A DNA stretch of 64,000 nt from Cloeon dipterum (taxonomy: Eukaryota; Arthropoda; Insecta; Ephemeroptera; Baetidae): NCBI RefSeq assembly GCF_949628265.1, contig NC_088788.1, positions 33,032,335 through 33,096,334 on the forward strand, read 5' to 3'. Below the pieces are notes generated by a model. That model was not told the origin of the DNA. It saw nothing but the letters and a program-made list of their open reading frames with translations, and made no database searches. Position numbers and translations under genes: made by a program. Positions within the stretch are counted from its first letter, which is position 1, and the number at the start of each line of letters is the position of its first letter. This document shows positions 49,097-61,125 of this stretch, one piece after another.

Positions 49097-51352
49097 ATGC
49101 TTTTCGCCGCTGTGCTCGTCGCCTTCGCCGCGCAAACCTCGGCCCAGCTCTTCAATGGCAGGTTTCATTCCAAGCTCAGTTATCGCAGCTAGGTCACGCC
49201 ACGACCCGACTTACTCAGCTATCACGACAAGACGTGACTTTTAGTCTCAAATTGTGCAAATAATAGATTGATATAATTTCAAAAGAGCGATGGTTTGGCT
49301 AATTTTAGTTGCACAATCTATTAAAAGTCTCTATATATTAACTTATCATTTGCTCTAATCCTATTTTAATACTCGACTCTAAGTACGGAATTTTTAATTT
49401 ATTTTTTCTGTTTAATGGGTTAAAAATTTGAGAGCAAAGTTATGGGTATAGAAACATTTACCAACACAAGCTAAATGGTGTTATCATAACAAGGATGAAG
49501 TTTAATTTGTTCATAAAATAAGCCTCTCTGAATTCCAAATATGGGTTTGTTATCATAACTGCGGTTTACCCTAAAATTTATAATCAGTGTTGAATGAAAT
49601 AACAGCACTAGCTTCACATCACTAAACAAAGCGCCGTATTATTTATCAGTAAATTTTCGTTCTAGGAGACGCTTGTTCGACCTACTTTGGAGTGCCGGGC
49701 ACGTGCTCGCCTTTGCAGAACTGCCCTTCTGCTCTGCAGGACCTGCGTGCGGGTCGTCGCCCTCGAATCTGCAGTTTCCAGTTGAATCAGCCTGTCATCT
49801 GCTGTCCTGGACAGAGGGGACAACCGCAGAATAAGCCAGGAGCCCAGCGGCCGACGCGGCCTCCAGTGACCACCACGGCCAAGCCATTTAATTTGCCACC
49901 TTCAGCGCTGAGTACCAAGAGCGAAACAAGTTTGTTAATTTCGTTGGCCATGCACGAGAAAGTTTTAACTGGTTTTCCATCACCTGGCGACCTGCATAAC
50001 CTTGGCGTTAAATATACACACAAATTTATCGGAATGTCGAAAATTTTTGAACTCCTGCTCTTTCATATAGATTAATTTAACTAATATGTCGCTCAAAATG
50101 AATAAAAATAATTGGTTTGTTCAAGAGTGCCGTGAGTATGCAAAAAGCGTGTACATGCTGCAAGCACCTCCAACGCTCGCAGTTGATGACGACATTCAGT
50201 ACATCAACATATCAACGTGCGCGGTCATCGCCACACCACTCGTGGTTGGCGGAGAGCCCGCCGCCCTCAAGGAGTTTCCGCATATGGTGAGTTGAAAAAT
50301 AGCCTCCAGAGGACAATGACGGCTTTAATTCCCTCAATTAACTCAATTTTCTCAAATGAAAAATCCTCCTCAGGCCCTTCTCGGCTACGGCTCTGACACC
50401 GATCCTGCGTGGTACTGTGGCGGCTCCTTGATCAGCGAGCGGTTTGTCCTGACTGCAGCGCATTGCGTCTCCAGTCGAGACGAGTATGTGTCACCACCCA
50501 ATGTGGTTTTTTTAATTTTTATAAATAAACCCCCTTTAGAGGACCCGTGCGGGTCGTCCGACTCGGCGATTTGGAGATTTCCAATGACCAGGACGGCGCG
50601 AGGCCGCAGATGATTCCGGTGGCCGAGCGCATTCAACACCCCGAGTACAAACTACCTGGAAGGTACAACGACATCGCCCTGCTGCGCCTGGCCAGGGACG
50701 CCACGTTTGATGCCTTCGTGCGGCCAGCCTGTCTTCACAGGGTAAAACAGTTGCCTGGACCGGGCGAACAGATCAAGTTCATCGCCACTGGCTGGGGCAG
50801 AGTTGGATACTGTGAGTGCAGCACGACCTGCTCAGGGTGACTAATCTGATCAGTTTTCCCGCGCAGCGGAGGATACGAGTGACAGACTGCTGAAGGTCTC
50901 CCTGAGTCCGATCGAACACCCAGTCTGCAACCAGACGTACAAGACTGAAGCCACCACTAGCAAACTGAGACGCGGCATTGACGACGATTCAATGGTGTGC
51001 GCTGGCGAGTTGCAAGGAGGCAAAGACACTTGCCAGGTATGTATCAACCTTGAATATGGCGTAGCTGAGGAAAACAGTAGAAGAAAATCGTCCTCGTAAT
51101 TAATTTTGTTAGAGTTACATTTTTTAAATTGTCCTTCAAAAACAAAAATTTCTCCACTCTGAAAATTATTATTTATCTCAGGGCGACTCTGGCGGGCCTC
51201 TGCAGTTTGTGAGGAAAGATCCTTACTGCATGTACAGTGTGGTTGGTGTGACGTCTTTTGGCAAGTTCTGCGGATACAGTAACAGCCCAGCCGTGTACAC
51301 AAGAGTGTCCAATTATATTAGCTGGATTGAAAGAATTGTTTGGCCAAACTGA
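49097..51352 (+). CDS. CLIP-domain trypsin-like serine protease, snake/CLIPC type (402 aa)
   Basis: Secreted zymogen of the kind that relays extracellular cascades in insect immunity and dorsal patterning. Exons: 49097-49157, 49666-49929, 50126-50286, 50374-50483, 50540-50811, 50867-51036, 51182-51352 (TGA); total 1209 nt, in frame. Signal peptide [20 protein letters not shown] domain with six cysteines (24, 34, 40, 56, 66, 67). A Pro/Thr linker follows, then C140 for the interchain disulphide. The catalytic triad is H192 (TAAHC), D243 (NDIALL) and S349 (GDSGGP). D343 six residues before the Ser predicts trypsin-like cleavage after Arg/Lys. The activation site reads ATPL|VVGG, with Leu before the cut, as in Drosophila Snake and CLIPC relatives, so the activating enzyme is unlikely to be a simple trypsin. 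Intron 1 fits only with a GC donor; the first exon is the least certain part. Confidence 0.88.
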
Positions 51353-51700
51353 CGAATTATAATTTAGTGCATGTGACCACAGAATCGCGCAAAAACTGAC
51401 AGGGCGTGCAGAAAACTATTGCTATAATTAAATTGAAGCAAGAGAGACCCTTCTTTTTAAGTTATTCACCCAGGGAAATATGGTAAAAAATCCAGGAAAA
51501 TTTAATTTTAAATTACAGTAAACCCCAAAATACGGTTGAATATTGGTCTACTTGCTTTAGGTTTTCCCTGCTGAGCGAGCTCTGGATGAGCCTTTGCAAT
51601 CTCAAGAGGCAAAATTTATCAAACTTATTAATGCATTTATAATAATTTTTTAATAACAGTACATTCTGCATGCTTGACTTCGCGTTTCTTGCCATTCAAT

Positions 51701-51706
51701 AATAAA
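51701..51706 (+). terminator. Poly(A) signal of CLIP protease gene
   Basis: AATAAA about 350 bases past the protease stop codon. Confidence 0.45.
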
Positions 51707-51830
51707 ATTGTGGATGTTTGTAGCAAGTTAGCTATTTGAACATGTAATTAGGGATTTAACGAAACCTTAATTCCTGAGAGGAAAAATCCCTTTATTAGAA
51801 GTTAGATAATTAGAGATGACGGAATAATAG

Positions 51831-51846
51831 TAAAATAAAATAAAAT
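51831..51846. repeat. TAAAA short tandem repeat
   Basis: Three or more TAAAA units in the convergent space between the CLIP protease and PPT2. Confidence 0.6.
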
Positions 51847-51895
51847 AATAGTAAAAATAAGGTCTGAATAAAATTCATTGTTTCATGAGACGTTA

Positions 51896-51901
51896 TTTTA
51901 T
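51896..51901 (-). terminator. Poly(A) signal of PPT2
   Basis: AATAAA on the minus strand about 150 bases beyond the PPT2 stop. Confidence 0.5.
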
Positions 51902-52048
51902 TAAAAAAAATTGTGCTGTCATGGATAATTGCAATCGAACTTAATCAACAGAATCACACCTCCATTGAACTAGGAAAATCAGTTTCAGTCATGCACTACA
52001 ATAATTATCCTCTCTCAAACAAAACAAGAAAAGTGAGTGTCACTAAAC

Positions 52049-53599
52049 CTAGTCAAGATGGGGTATGATGTGTTTGTCAATCACTGAGAGGTTGATGTGC
52101 CAGCTGAAGTGGTCGATACCAGCTTGTGTAATGATCTGGATGCGGCCACTCTCGTCCAGAGTCTTCAAGCCAAACATGTCTTGCTTGTAGATATCTTGAT
52201 CCTTCATGTCGATCACAGTTTCATTTTCGTTGTAGTAACCAAAGTGGCTAAGTGAATAAAAGAGAGAGTTGGTAGTTAAAAGGACGTACTAGAGGTGAAA
52301 ATACGAGGAATTTCCTTTGATCACTGACTAGGCAATTTTCGTTATCAATATAGGTAAGTAAGTCAGGTCAATAGATTAAAAAAAATATTATTTTTTCTGG
52401 CCGATTTTTTGAGGTCGATGAAAATTTATTGTAACTGGTTGTGAGGAATATTGGAGATTGTGAGTTATACTAATTTATAAAACAAAAATTGTAATAGCCT
52501 CCTGAATTCAAACTAAAATTTTGTAATAAAAGAACAGAGAGATAATTCTAAATATTTCTATCAGGAAATAGATCCCAAATTAAATAACCAAGATAATGAG
52601 ACATAGCCTGAATGGATCAGCTCACCTAGACTGCCATGGAGTTATAACCTCATCATCTGGTCCTCCAATCAAAACCAACTTCTTCAGCTTCCGGAAACCC
52701 TGTTTGTAAATTGCGCTCTGGTTTGACGCCTTCTCGTTGTTAGCGTAGGGCAAAAATACGCTGTAAACATGTAAAAAGTAATTACGTAACACTCATCTTT
52801 TGATCCTTAAGCCTCTCCCTAACCTGTATTTATAATAAAGTTTTTGGTGATGGGGATCATTCCAATAGTTGGCCACTGATGTGTACTGACCGACATCTGA
52901 GTAGAATATCTCAAAGGCCGTCTTCAGCCACAGGTTAGGGAAGTAGAGGTGCAAAAACTTTGCTGCAGAAATTGTAATATAAATTATTGTTATAGGTCTG
53001 GCAAATTTAATCACATACTGCCATATTGACCAGCTTGAGGAGAGCTGAGAGAGATGAAAGTCTGCACGTTGTGCTCAGGGTACTTCTCCAGGATGGCTCT
53101 ACTGACTAGTCCACCTTGCGAGTAGCCTGACAGTGAATTTTAATGAAAATTGTTTTACGAATGATTTATTTAAGTAGCATTGAACACACCGACGAGATGG
53201 ACACCCTCCGGATGTGCCTTGGAAATGTTCAACAGGTCAGCTGCCAGGGCGTCTACCTGATGCCACATGGGAGCCAGGCTGGACCACCCGGTAAACCTGT
53301 CAGTTGCGTAAACCACGGTGCCAGGGTGAAGCTAAAAAATGGGAAAAATGAAATATCTATTTAAGAGAATGGAATATGACGTATGTAATTTTTCATAAAG
53401 AGTGGATTGAAAAGTACACAAAAGAAAGCTAATGTCTAGAATATCAAGAGCTTGTCACCTCTTTGATCCTTTTGGCAACAACATTCATGCAGCCCTTGTC
53501 GGCCAGGATGCCGTGGACGAGGACGACAGGTTTGTAGGCGACGCTCAGCTGGCAAAAGAGGCCGAAAAGGAGCAGCAACATCCACGGCTTGGGCAACAT
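52049..53599 (-). CDS. Ppt2: PPT2, lysosomal thioesterase (287 aa)
   Basis: Lysosomal hydrolase that cleaves thioesters of fatty acyl-CoA-like substrates. Exons: 53599-53459, 53331-53190, 53126-53019, 52962-52824, 52760-52626, 52247-52049 (TAG); 864 nt in frame. The signal peptide ([21 protein letters not shown]) leads into [15 protein letters not shown], the oxyanion region. The nucleophile is S97 in GYSQGG, the acid is in [14 protein letters not shown] (about residues 209-222), and the histidine is in GIDHFSWH (265-272), completing an alpha/beta-hydrolase triad. The GGPDDxVITPWQSSHFG block favours PPT2 over PPT1. Length is close to other PPT2 proteins. The gene lies head to head with NUBP2, and its 3' end faces the CLIP protease. 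Confidence 0.93.
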
Positions 53600-54121
53600 G
53601 TTAGTAGTGTCTGCGTAAGCGTACGATAGGCAAGGAAAGAGGCAAGCTGACCCTCAGGCCGCAGAAGATGAGCATGAATGATTGTGCTTGTGACGCCGAT
53701 ATGAAGAAAGAACAGAACAACGACAACGCTCTTTGTTTACTATTATTGGCTCTCCAGGGAACGCATGATCCGCATGATCTGAACACAGCCACGCCTCTGT
53801 CTCTCCCTGCTCACTCAGATCAGCTGTGTTGTGTAAGCTGTAACACTCGTCTCGTCCAATTTCGAAGTGCTTCGATTTGGTCTTTTATCCTGCTGACGAT
53901 ATTTTTTGTCATTTCCATCAAATAAATAAAGAAATATTCGTCTGTTTCACCTTTTGTGAGGTAATGTGTATGTTACAAAACTCATAATACATATGTATGA
54001 TGTTCAATCGGTCTACTAATAAAATACATATTCCTTTTTATTTCGTAGAATCGGTAGAATCATTGAAAGAAGAATTGAGAGTTGAGTGGTGTCCAAAATA
54101 ATTGCACACTTTTTGTTAAGA
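53600..54121. promoter_or_regulatory. Divergent promoter region PPT2 / NUBP2
   Basis: The two start codons lie 522 bases apart on opposite strands with no other gene between, so the genes probably share a bidirectional promoter. I see no clear TATA box. Confidence 0.45.
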
Positions 54122-55520
54122 ATGCTTGACGGCGTGAAGCACATCATTTTAATTTTGTCGGGGAAAGGAGGCGTCGGAAAATCAACTGTCAGCACACAAC
54201 TTGCTCTTGCTCTAAAGGACAAAGGGTTTAAGGTACATATTTACACATACATAATATGTATGTCATAAATTTTAGAGCTAGTGAAATGTGAGCAATAGTT
54301 ATTGATTTGTAATATGCGTTTAAAATTATAGGTGGGTCTTTTGGATATTGATCTGTGTGGACCCAGTGTTCCTTACTTGCTACAGCTCGAAAACAAGGAA
54401 ATTCTTCAATGTCCAGAAGGGTATGTTGAAATATTCACCGTCATAAATTTAGCAACATTATTTATAAACATCCAAAAAACGTTTCTGTGGATTTTTAACC
54501 GTGGACTCTTGCACAAATTTTAAAATTTGGGAACCGTCCTCAATTTTTGGATTCATCCACACTTCCACAGAAATATTTTTTCTTCCCAGATTTTAGATCT
54601 TTTTAAGTTTTGGATGCAAAGAAATTGTAGATGTTGCTAACTTAAGCATCATAAATAATCGCACATCATTTATGGATTAGATTTGTGAACTTAATTAAAT
54701 CATTAAGCCCCTTTAAAATTATTTTTAATAGTGGAAAATTGGGGAAACCGAAATGAAATTTCACAATTTATTATATTCTTCCAGCTGGGTACCGGTTTAT
54801 ACTGATGCTGAGCAAAAACTGGCAGTCATGTCTATGGGATTTATCCTGCCCAATAGGAACAACGCTGTGGTTTGGAGAGGGCCCCGGAAGACTGGTATTT
54901 TATATAGAAGCTTCACAAATTGTTTTAACTGTAATCACAAATATAGCCATGATTCAACAATTTGTTAACAACGTTTGCTGGGGAGAGCTTGACTACCTCA
55001 TCATTGACACACCTCCAGGCACCTCCGACGAACATATTACCGTTATGGAAAATCTAAAGTAAAGCTTTTTTATTAATCAATGCTGTTATTGCGAGATCTA
55101 AATTTTTAACTACAGGACTGTCAAATGCGATGGGGCGCTGATCGTCACAACTCCTCAAGCAGTGGCCATTGAGGACGTTAGAAAGGAGGTGACATTTTGC
55201 AAGAAGACCGGAATCCCTATTTTGGGAATCGTCGAGAACATGAGCGGATTTGTCTGTCCCCACTGCACTGTAAATTTATTTAAATACAAGGCGTTCTCTT
55301 TTAATCAAACCATTAATAGGAATGCACCAACGTCTTTGCATCTGGAGGAGGCCAGTCCCTGGCTGATACTGCCAAGGTGCCGTTCCTTGGAAGCATTCCA
55401 TTAGATCCTCGACTCGGACAGTGCTCACAAAAGGGAGAAAGCTGCTTGATAGCTCTGAAAGATTCGCCGGCGTCCGTGGCAATCGAAGGAGTAATAACTA
55501 AACTGCTTGATGAAAATTAA
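54122..55520 (+). CDS. Nubp2: NUBP2, cytosolic Fe-S cluster assembly P-loop ATPase (258 aa)
   Basis: Scaffold ATPase that, with NUBP1, assembles 4Fe-4S clusters for cytosolic and nuclear proteins. Exons: 54122-54232, 54332-54420, 54785-54894, 54947-55058, 55116-55269, 55320-55520 (TAA); 777 nt in frame. Deviant Walker A GKGGVGKS (residues 14-21), then [26 protein letters not shown] and [15 protein letters not shown]. The CPHC pair (C188, C191) supplies the bridging-cluster ligands. The N-terminal cysteine cluster typical of NUBP1 is absent, which supports NUBP2. The 3' end faces ECSIT, only 90 bases between stop codons. Confidence 0.95.
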
Positions 55521-55553
55521 CATGGCATAGAAGCAAAAAATGTAAAACCAAGA

Positions 55554-55559
55554 AATAAA
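55554..55559 (+). terminator. Poly(A) signal of NUBP2
   Basis: AATAAA 33 bases after the NUBP2 stop codon. Confidence 0.65.
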
Positions 55560-55573
55560 TATTTTTTGTTAAC

Positions 55574-55579
55574 TTTATT
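55574..55579 (-). terminator. Poly(A) signal of ECSIT
   Basis: AATAAA on the minus strand, 31 bases after the ECSIT stop codon and 14 bases from the NUBP2 signal, so the two mRNAs overlap tail to tail. Confidence 0.65.
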
Positions 55580-55610
55580 ATGCTTTTCACAGAAAAAACA
55601 CCGACTAGGA

Positions 55611-57140
55611 TCAGTCACTCAATCTCTGTCCTTGATTTCCCGCGCTATCATTCACAGGCACTACTTGCCCAAAAGGTGAAGTCATAGAAAACAGCACAGG
55701 TATTCTGTCCAGCGGTGGGTTTGTCTTCTGCAAAAATCTAATCCACGATAAAAGCGAGTCTTTGCTTGAGGTGCCTGTCGCTGCAATCGCGATGATGGTG
55801 CCTTCCGCTTGCTCGTGAACAGTTCGCAGAGGCTCGAGAGTCTTTTCAGCTGCTTCCTCGTCAATATATGGAGATTTCAAATTGGAGACATCTGATCAAC
55901 GTTAAGATCTTTAAAACCATTGGCCTCTGAAAATCAATAACAATTTACCATCAATCTCGTCCATGGTGGGGCGCGGCTGGTATGGCTTTGGCTTTCCTCT
56001 CAACACGAAATACTGGACACATTCGCTTCTCAGCCAAATTTTAAAAGCACCTTCCACATACAAAGGCTGGTCAGAAGGAAGCCTTCCCAAGATTTCCTTC
56101 TGCAGAGGACTTTGAGCACTCAGAATCCAAGTCTTGTCTAATGAGTCTTCCAGGTCTTTAGACTACGCATATATGAAAAATTCAGATTTTTTAAAACGTT
56201 TAACGTATAACAGACAACAAAAATTATGACTTTTCATTACTTATTTTGCCCATGCACACTAAAAATTTCTTTTTGGAAAAAATTCTCAACGAAATTTGAT
56301 TCTAAATTGTGCAGGGCGCAATGAACAATGCGGAAAATAATATTTAACTAAGTAAATCTTTTTAATCAATAAGGAATTGATAATATTAGAGCCATTCATT
56401 TTGAAACAAATTTATACCGCATACATCAAAGGTGTTGATCTTGGTGAGAAGATCCACACTTGTTATCCTTTGCAAAGCTAATTTTGCAAGTTCGAAAGGG
56501 TCGTCAGGCACAGGCTTTGGAAGAGGCCAGGGTGACAGGTTGTTGAATTTCGGCATCCAGTAGTACATCCTCATGAACTTGCGCACTGGATGGCCAGTTT
56601 TGCCGAAAACATTGGTTAGCATTACTTCGACTTCCATGTCAGGAATCACTCCTAAAATGCAATATAATTAAAAAAAGGCATGTTGACAGGATAAATCCAA
56701 CCATTTTGTTCCATTTTCTCTAAGATATCAGTAGCACATTGCTGGTGTTTTGGGTAATGCTGGAACGCCTCTTGAAATAAGTTGCGCGGAATCATTTTGC
56801 CTTTGGGAAAAATGCCTATGAGGGCTTTGTACACTTCCAAGTCTTTGCTGACGCCGAATTCATCCATGTGCTTCATCGCCGCATAAATAAACTCGACATG
56901 GCCTCGCTTGAGCACATTCCTCTCGTTATATTTTCTGACCATGTCAATATAACTGTTCTTATTCTTTTCTTTCATGTCGAAGATGCTCTTGGCGACCACT
57001 TGCTTTTGCTCTTCTTGTTCACTGTCATCTGCCTTCTTCAGTAGGAAATTCGAAACACCAAAATTTCGGGACGACTGCAGCCGATCTGCACCTCCTGTCC
57101 ATCGGGCAAGGACGCCGGACAAGAGCCGTGGCCTCAGCAT
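55611..57140 (-). CDS. Ecsit: ECSIT, mitochondrial complex I assembly / Toll signalling adaptor (386 aa)
   Basis: Mitochondrial complex I assembly factor, also described as an intermediate in Toll signalling. Exons: 57140-56702, 56651-56425, 56162-55949, 55891-55611 (TGA); 1161 nt in frame. The N-terminus (MLRPRLLSGVLARWTG) is basic and lacks acidic residues, as expected for a mitochondrial presequence. Family blocks seen: KRGHVEFIYAAMKHMDEFGV, IFPKGKMIPRNLFQEAF, HYPKHQQCATDILEKMEQNG, NVFGKTGHPVRKFMRMYYWM, LPKPVPDDPFELAKLALQRI and the C-terminal EGTIIAIAATGTSS...RIPVLFSM. Length is close to mammalian ECSIT. Confidence 0.94.
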
Positions 57141-58137
57141 TGCAAAGCGAAATAAAAATAAAATGTAGACTGTCGGTTATTATAAAGCAAATCGGCACTA
57201 AATCAATTTTTTTCAAACTCTCAAGCGGCCTCACTCAGTGCCATTAAAGACTTCAGACCTGATCAGCATGTGCAGGCATGACATGTGCGAATGCGAAGCT
57301 TTGTTTTGAGCTACCAGCTGAGACTGAGAGCGGTCGCTGAGTGCTGCCACCTGCCACTGCAGAGAAAAAAGTCGTAAGGCGCAGTAATTCCATTTCCGCA
57401 TTTACACATTCCACACTCAACATTCCACACTCCTCATCCACAGCGGATGTAGCCCGTGCCATTCATAAGCTGCGCGTACCTAGACGGGCCTTGTTAACTG
57501 CACGCTTTATTGATCGAATTGCGCTTTGATTGTGTCTGATGTCAGTTGGAATGTGAAAACCGTCAAATTGAAGAACGTTCAGCAAAAGTTAGTTGTGCGA
57601 TTTCGGTTTTCGACTGATCTGGCCAGCGCCCGAAAAGAGGAAGCAAGCTGATCGACCGGTGATTATAAGCCGACAATTTTATGATTCACAATCAAACCAA
57701 TACCCACACATATAGATATCTATATTATGTATATATGTATCTATTTAATCTTTTTTTAAAGCAAAACAAAACGCGTCATTATACATACATGAACGTATCA
57801 AATAAAATAGAGGTTAATAAATATAGTGTAATGTAGTGCAATGCTGCAAAACATGTGCCGTAAAACTGTCAAAGAATCAAAGTCAAGGTTGCGGTCAACC
57901 TCGTTCTTTAATTTACTCATATATGTACATATTCTCAGCACGAGTACGTATGTTTTCTCAGCCAATATTATTTTTCTGCAGCACAATGAAGACGTCTCAC
58001 GTTACAACAACCGTATTACGTGGTTTGCACTCTCCTTTCACTCTCACTCCTCCGGCCCCGAAGAGAGGTGCTATGCCGCTGTTTGACTAGTCAGTGCGTG
58101 CTGCATACGCGGTGTCGTGTTCATATTTGCGCGGAAT
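57141..58137. other. Divergent intergenic region ECSIT / TTC39C
   Basis: Holds the 5' regions of both genes. An AT-rich tract with repeated TATG/TATC steps and the palindrome ATAGATATCTAT sits at about 57711-57750. No coding exon seen. Confidence 0.4.
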
Positions 58138-61125
58138 ATGGAGCACCAGCAGATGAACAGCCTGGAGGAATACGGCGGCGGCGTCGACGAGGAGGACGAC
58201 TGGCACCTCGCGAAACAGGGCATCCAGTTGTTGTTGAACAACAAAATCGACGAGGCCGAAACATTGTTCAGGGATCGGAAGGAAAATGTCCAAATGGCAG
58301 CGGGATACTGCTATATCACTTTTATGGTATGAAATATTTACCAGCCAGCCCGTTTAGGTTTTTTTTTGCAATGGATTTTTATGTTGAATACTTTTTGATG
58401 TGTTCATTGTTTATTATCGTAGAATGCTGTGATGACATTTGAGGAGGAAAAACTGCAAGAAGCCGTGCAAGTATTGAAGGACATGGAGAAACGTTGTGCC
58501 CAGGATATGGGTTGGATTAAGACTGTGAAAAACAAAGTGTTTGGTGCTTCGAATGTGGTGGGATATTCACTCAACAATTATTCAAAGCCGCAACTTAAAT
58601 TTATATTACAGAATGAAGAGCTACTAAATCGACTTGAAGAGCAAATTATTTTAGCTGATACACAAGTGTGCATGGCGCTCCTGACTTTTCTCCAGCATGA
58701 TCTCACTGGATATGTGCGCGGTGGCTGGATTCTACGCAAAGCATGGAAAGTGTACCAGCACTCATACAATCAGGTGCTCCAGCTACACAGAAGGACTTTC
58801 GGCCATGAAACTGAAGTTCCAGGTACAACATTTCAAAATTTGGTTTTGAAAAATCGCGTCACTTGTTAAACTTAGGCTCTCAATTTCCATCCTGGTCTGT
58901 GATTGTGAGGGATTCAAGCCAGTCAAATTTATTATCTCCAAGCTCACCTGATTGGACTGTGCCTTCAACCTCTACAACTCCCAGTCAAGGCCTCCGGTCG
59001 CCCCTAGCTTTTTTCTCCATGTTTGGCTATGGGAAGCCAAATGAAGAGTAAATTAAGCAGCTTTTAATATAGAATTTGAGACTTTGGTCCCACTTGTTTG
59101 GCTATTTTTTTCCTTTCAACAGATTTTCATTTTACCTAAATTAATGGATTGATTAGGATAATAATTAGATAATTATGAAGGCGGGGATAGATAAAGAACG
59201 TTAAACTCATTTATTTGTAATGTTAAAATCATAATTGTAGCATATTTTAACAATGTCTAAGACAGCCACTGTCAAGAGTTTAGTTAAAAAAATTAATTCT
59301 AAATTACTAAGAGTCAACTAACAGGATCCATTTCCCATTTCAGACCTCTCGCTCCGTCAACAGTCTCTCGTTTAATGGCTGCTGTCAGTTTTGGCTACGG
59401 AATATTCCAGCTCTGTATTTCCCTTCTGCCACCTTCTCTGCTGAAATTGATCAGCTTCCTCGGCTTTGAAGGAGACCGAGACACCGGCATCGCAGCGTTG
59501 ATGTACGCGCGACAGGGACAGGACATGCGCGCCCCCTTAGCATCGTAAGTGGTGTCAAAAAGTCAGGGTTGCATTTAATTTTCAGCAGCCTTTGTGTTCT
59601 GCCTTTTTAGTGCCATGGTTATTAAATAAATAATACATTTTGCTACTTAAGTAAGTATAAGATTTTATGTAATTACTGTTTGAAGTTATGGATCCAAACT
59701 CTTTTTAACTTTTGCCAGTTTTTGATCCTCAAATTATAAAAAAATCGATAGATAAAAGCATTATTTTTGCCTGCTAAATTTGTAAGTTTCAAATTATCTT
59801 AAAATTGAAATACCATTTTGTTTCAGGTTGTCGTTGCTGTGGTATCACACAATAGTCCGTCCCTTTTTCGCTCTTGACGGCTCCAACGTGCAGGCGGGAG
59901 TCGCAGCTGCTGAAACGCTGATCTCCGAGTCCCAGGAGACATACGGCCAGTCAGCGCTGTTCCTTTTTTTCAGAGGACGTGTCGAGCGACTCAAGGTTGG
60001 CTTGCTGCCGTTCAAATTTGTTCAATTCTTAATTCCGTGCATTTTCGCCCCAGTCAAACGTAAGCCAGGCCCTGTTAGCATACCAGGCTGCGGTAAAAGC
60101 GTCGCCTCAGAGAGAGATCCAGCTGCTATGTCTGCATGAGGTCGGCTGGTGCCATTTGATTTTGCTACACTGGCCGCACGCGCACGTGTCGTTTTTGAGA
60201 CTGAAAAAGGAATCCCGGTGGTCCAAATGTTTCTATGCTTACCTAGCTGCAGGTTGGTTCTAAAAAATTAATGGTTTTGGCCATAAGTATAAATTTATAT
60301 AATTTCCCTAAATTGAAATTGACCTAATTTGTATTTATTTATTATTTACTTTTCTACGATTTGCATTGCAGTTTGTCGAGGCGCTGCTGGAGATGAAGCA
60401 GGTGCAATCCAACTCGCTCAAGAAGCACCAAAGTTGTCAACAAACAGACAAACTCAGCTTGAAGTTTTTATTGCACGCAGAACATCTCAACTTCCTCTCG
60501 AGTGTTACACCACAACTGGATGCAAACTGCTCGCTTTTGAACTGCTATTCTTGTGGAACGCCTTGCCGTCTTGCAGCGCTCTCCAGTTACAACAGATAAT
60601 CCAAGGTGAGATTCATATTACCATTTCTGATATTACAGGCGATTTGTTTCAATATTTAACCCGAAAAATTGTTCTTATAGAATGTGACAGCACAAGTGAT
60701 CCACCTCCAATGCAAGGCCTGCAGTACCTAATAATGGGTGCCACGTACGGCTGCCTGGGCCAGGCCGCGGAAGCCATCAGCAACTTCCGGGCGTGCCTGG
60801 AGAGCCGATCAGAGATGTCGAGAATCTCTGCAGACGGTGTCGAGGGTCTAGGGGACCACCACATTGCCGCCTTTGCTTCATACGAGTTGGCTGTTTTGCT
60901 CTGCATGGATTCTGAGGTAGGAACCGATTTTTTGCTTACTTCCCTCATCTGTCCTTTCCTCGACACATTGAGTGGCGGACCGACTTAAATGGGAACGTTG
61001 AAATGTTGCAGACTCAACAGGAGGGCATCGACTTACTGTTGGAAGTTCAAAATAACTACCGCAATTATGATTTTGAAAACAGACTCAACGTAAGAGTTCA
61101 TTCCGTTTTGAAAAACTTCAGATAA
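58138..61125 (+). CDS. TTC39C: TTC39C-like tetratricopeptide repeat protein (637 aa)
   Basis: Member of the TTC39/IML2 family of TPR proteins. Exons: 58138-58326, 58423-58822, 58876-59047, 59344-59544, 59827-59995, 60054-60252, 60372-60605, 60681-60916, 61012-61125 (TAA); 1914 nt in frame. Family blocks: LAKQGIQLLLNNKIDEAETLF near residue 25, NAVMTFEEEKLQEAVQVL, YVRGGWILRKAWKVYQ, GYGIFQLCISLLPPSLLKLI, GFEGDRDTGIAALMYA, FFRGRVERLK, LHEVGWCHLILL and a closing NYDFENRLNVRVH. The GGWILRKAWK form favours the TTC39C branch. Residues near 200-250 are a Ser/Pro-rich, weakly conserved insert. Function is poorly known; TTC39C has been linked to cilia in vertebrates. The last exon keeps an unused strong donor at 61090. 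Confidence 0.9.

Noticed and set aside
57711-57750. AT-rich palindromic tract as a possible transposon end
   Set aside because: No matching inverted end, target duplication or coding remnant found nearby.
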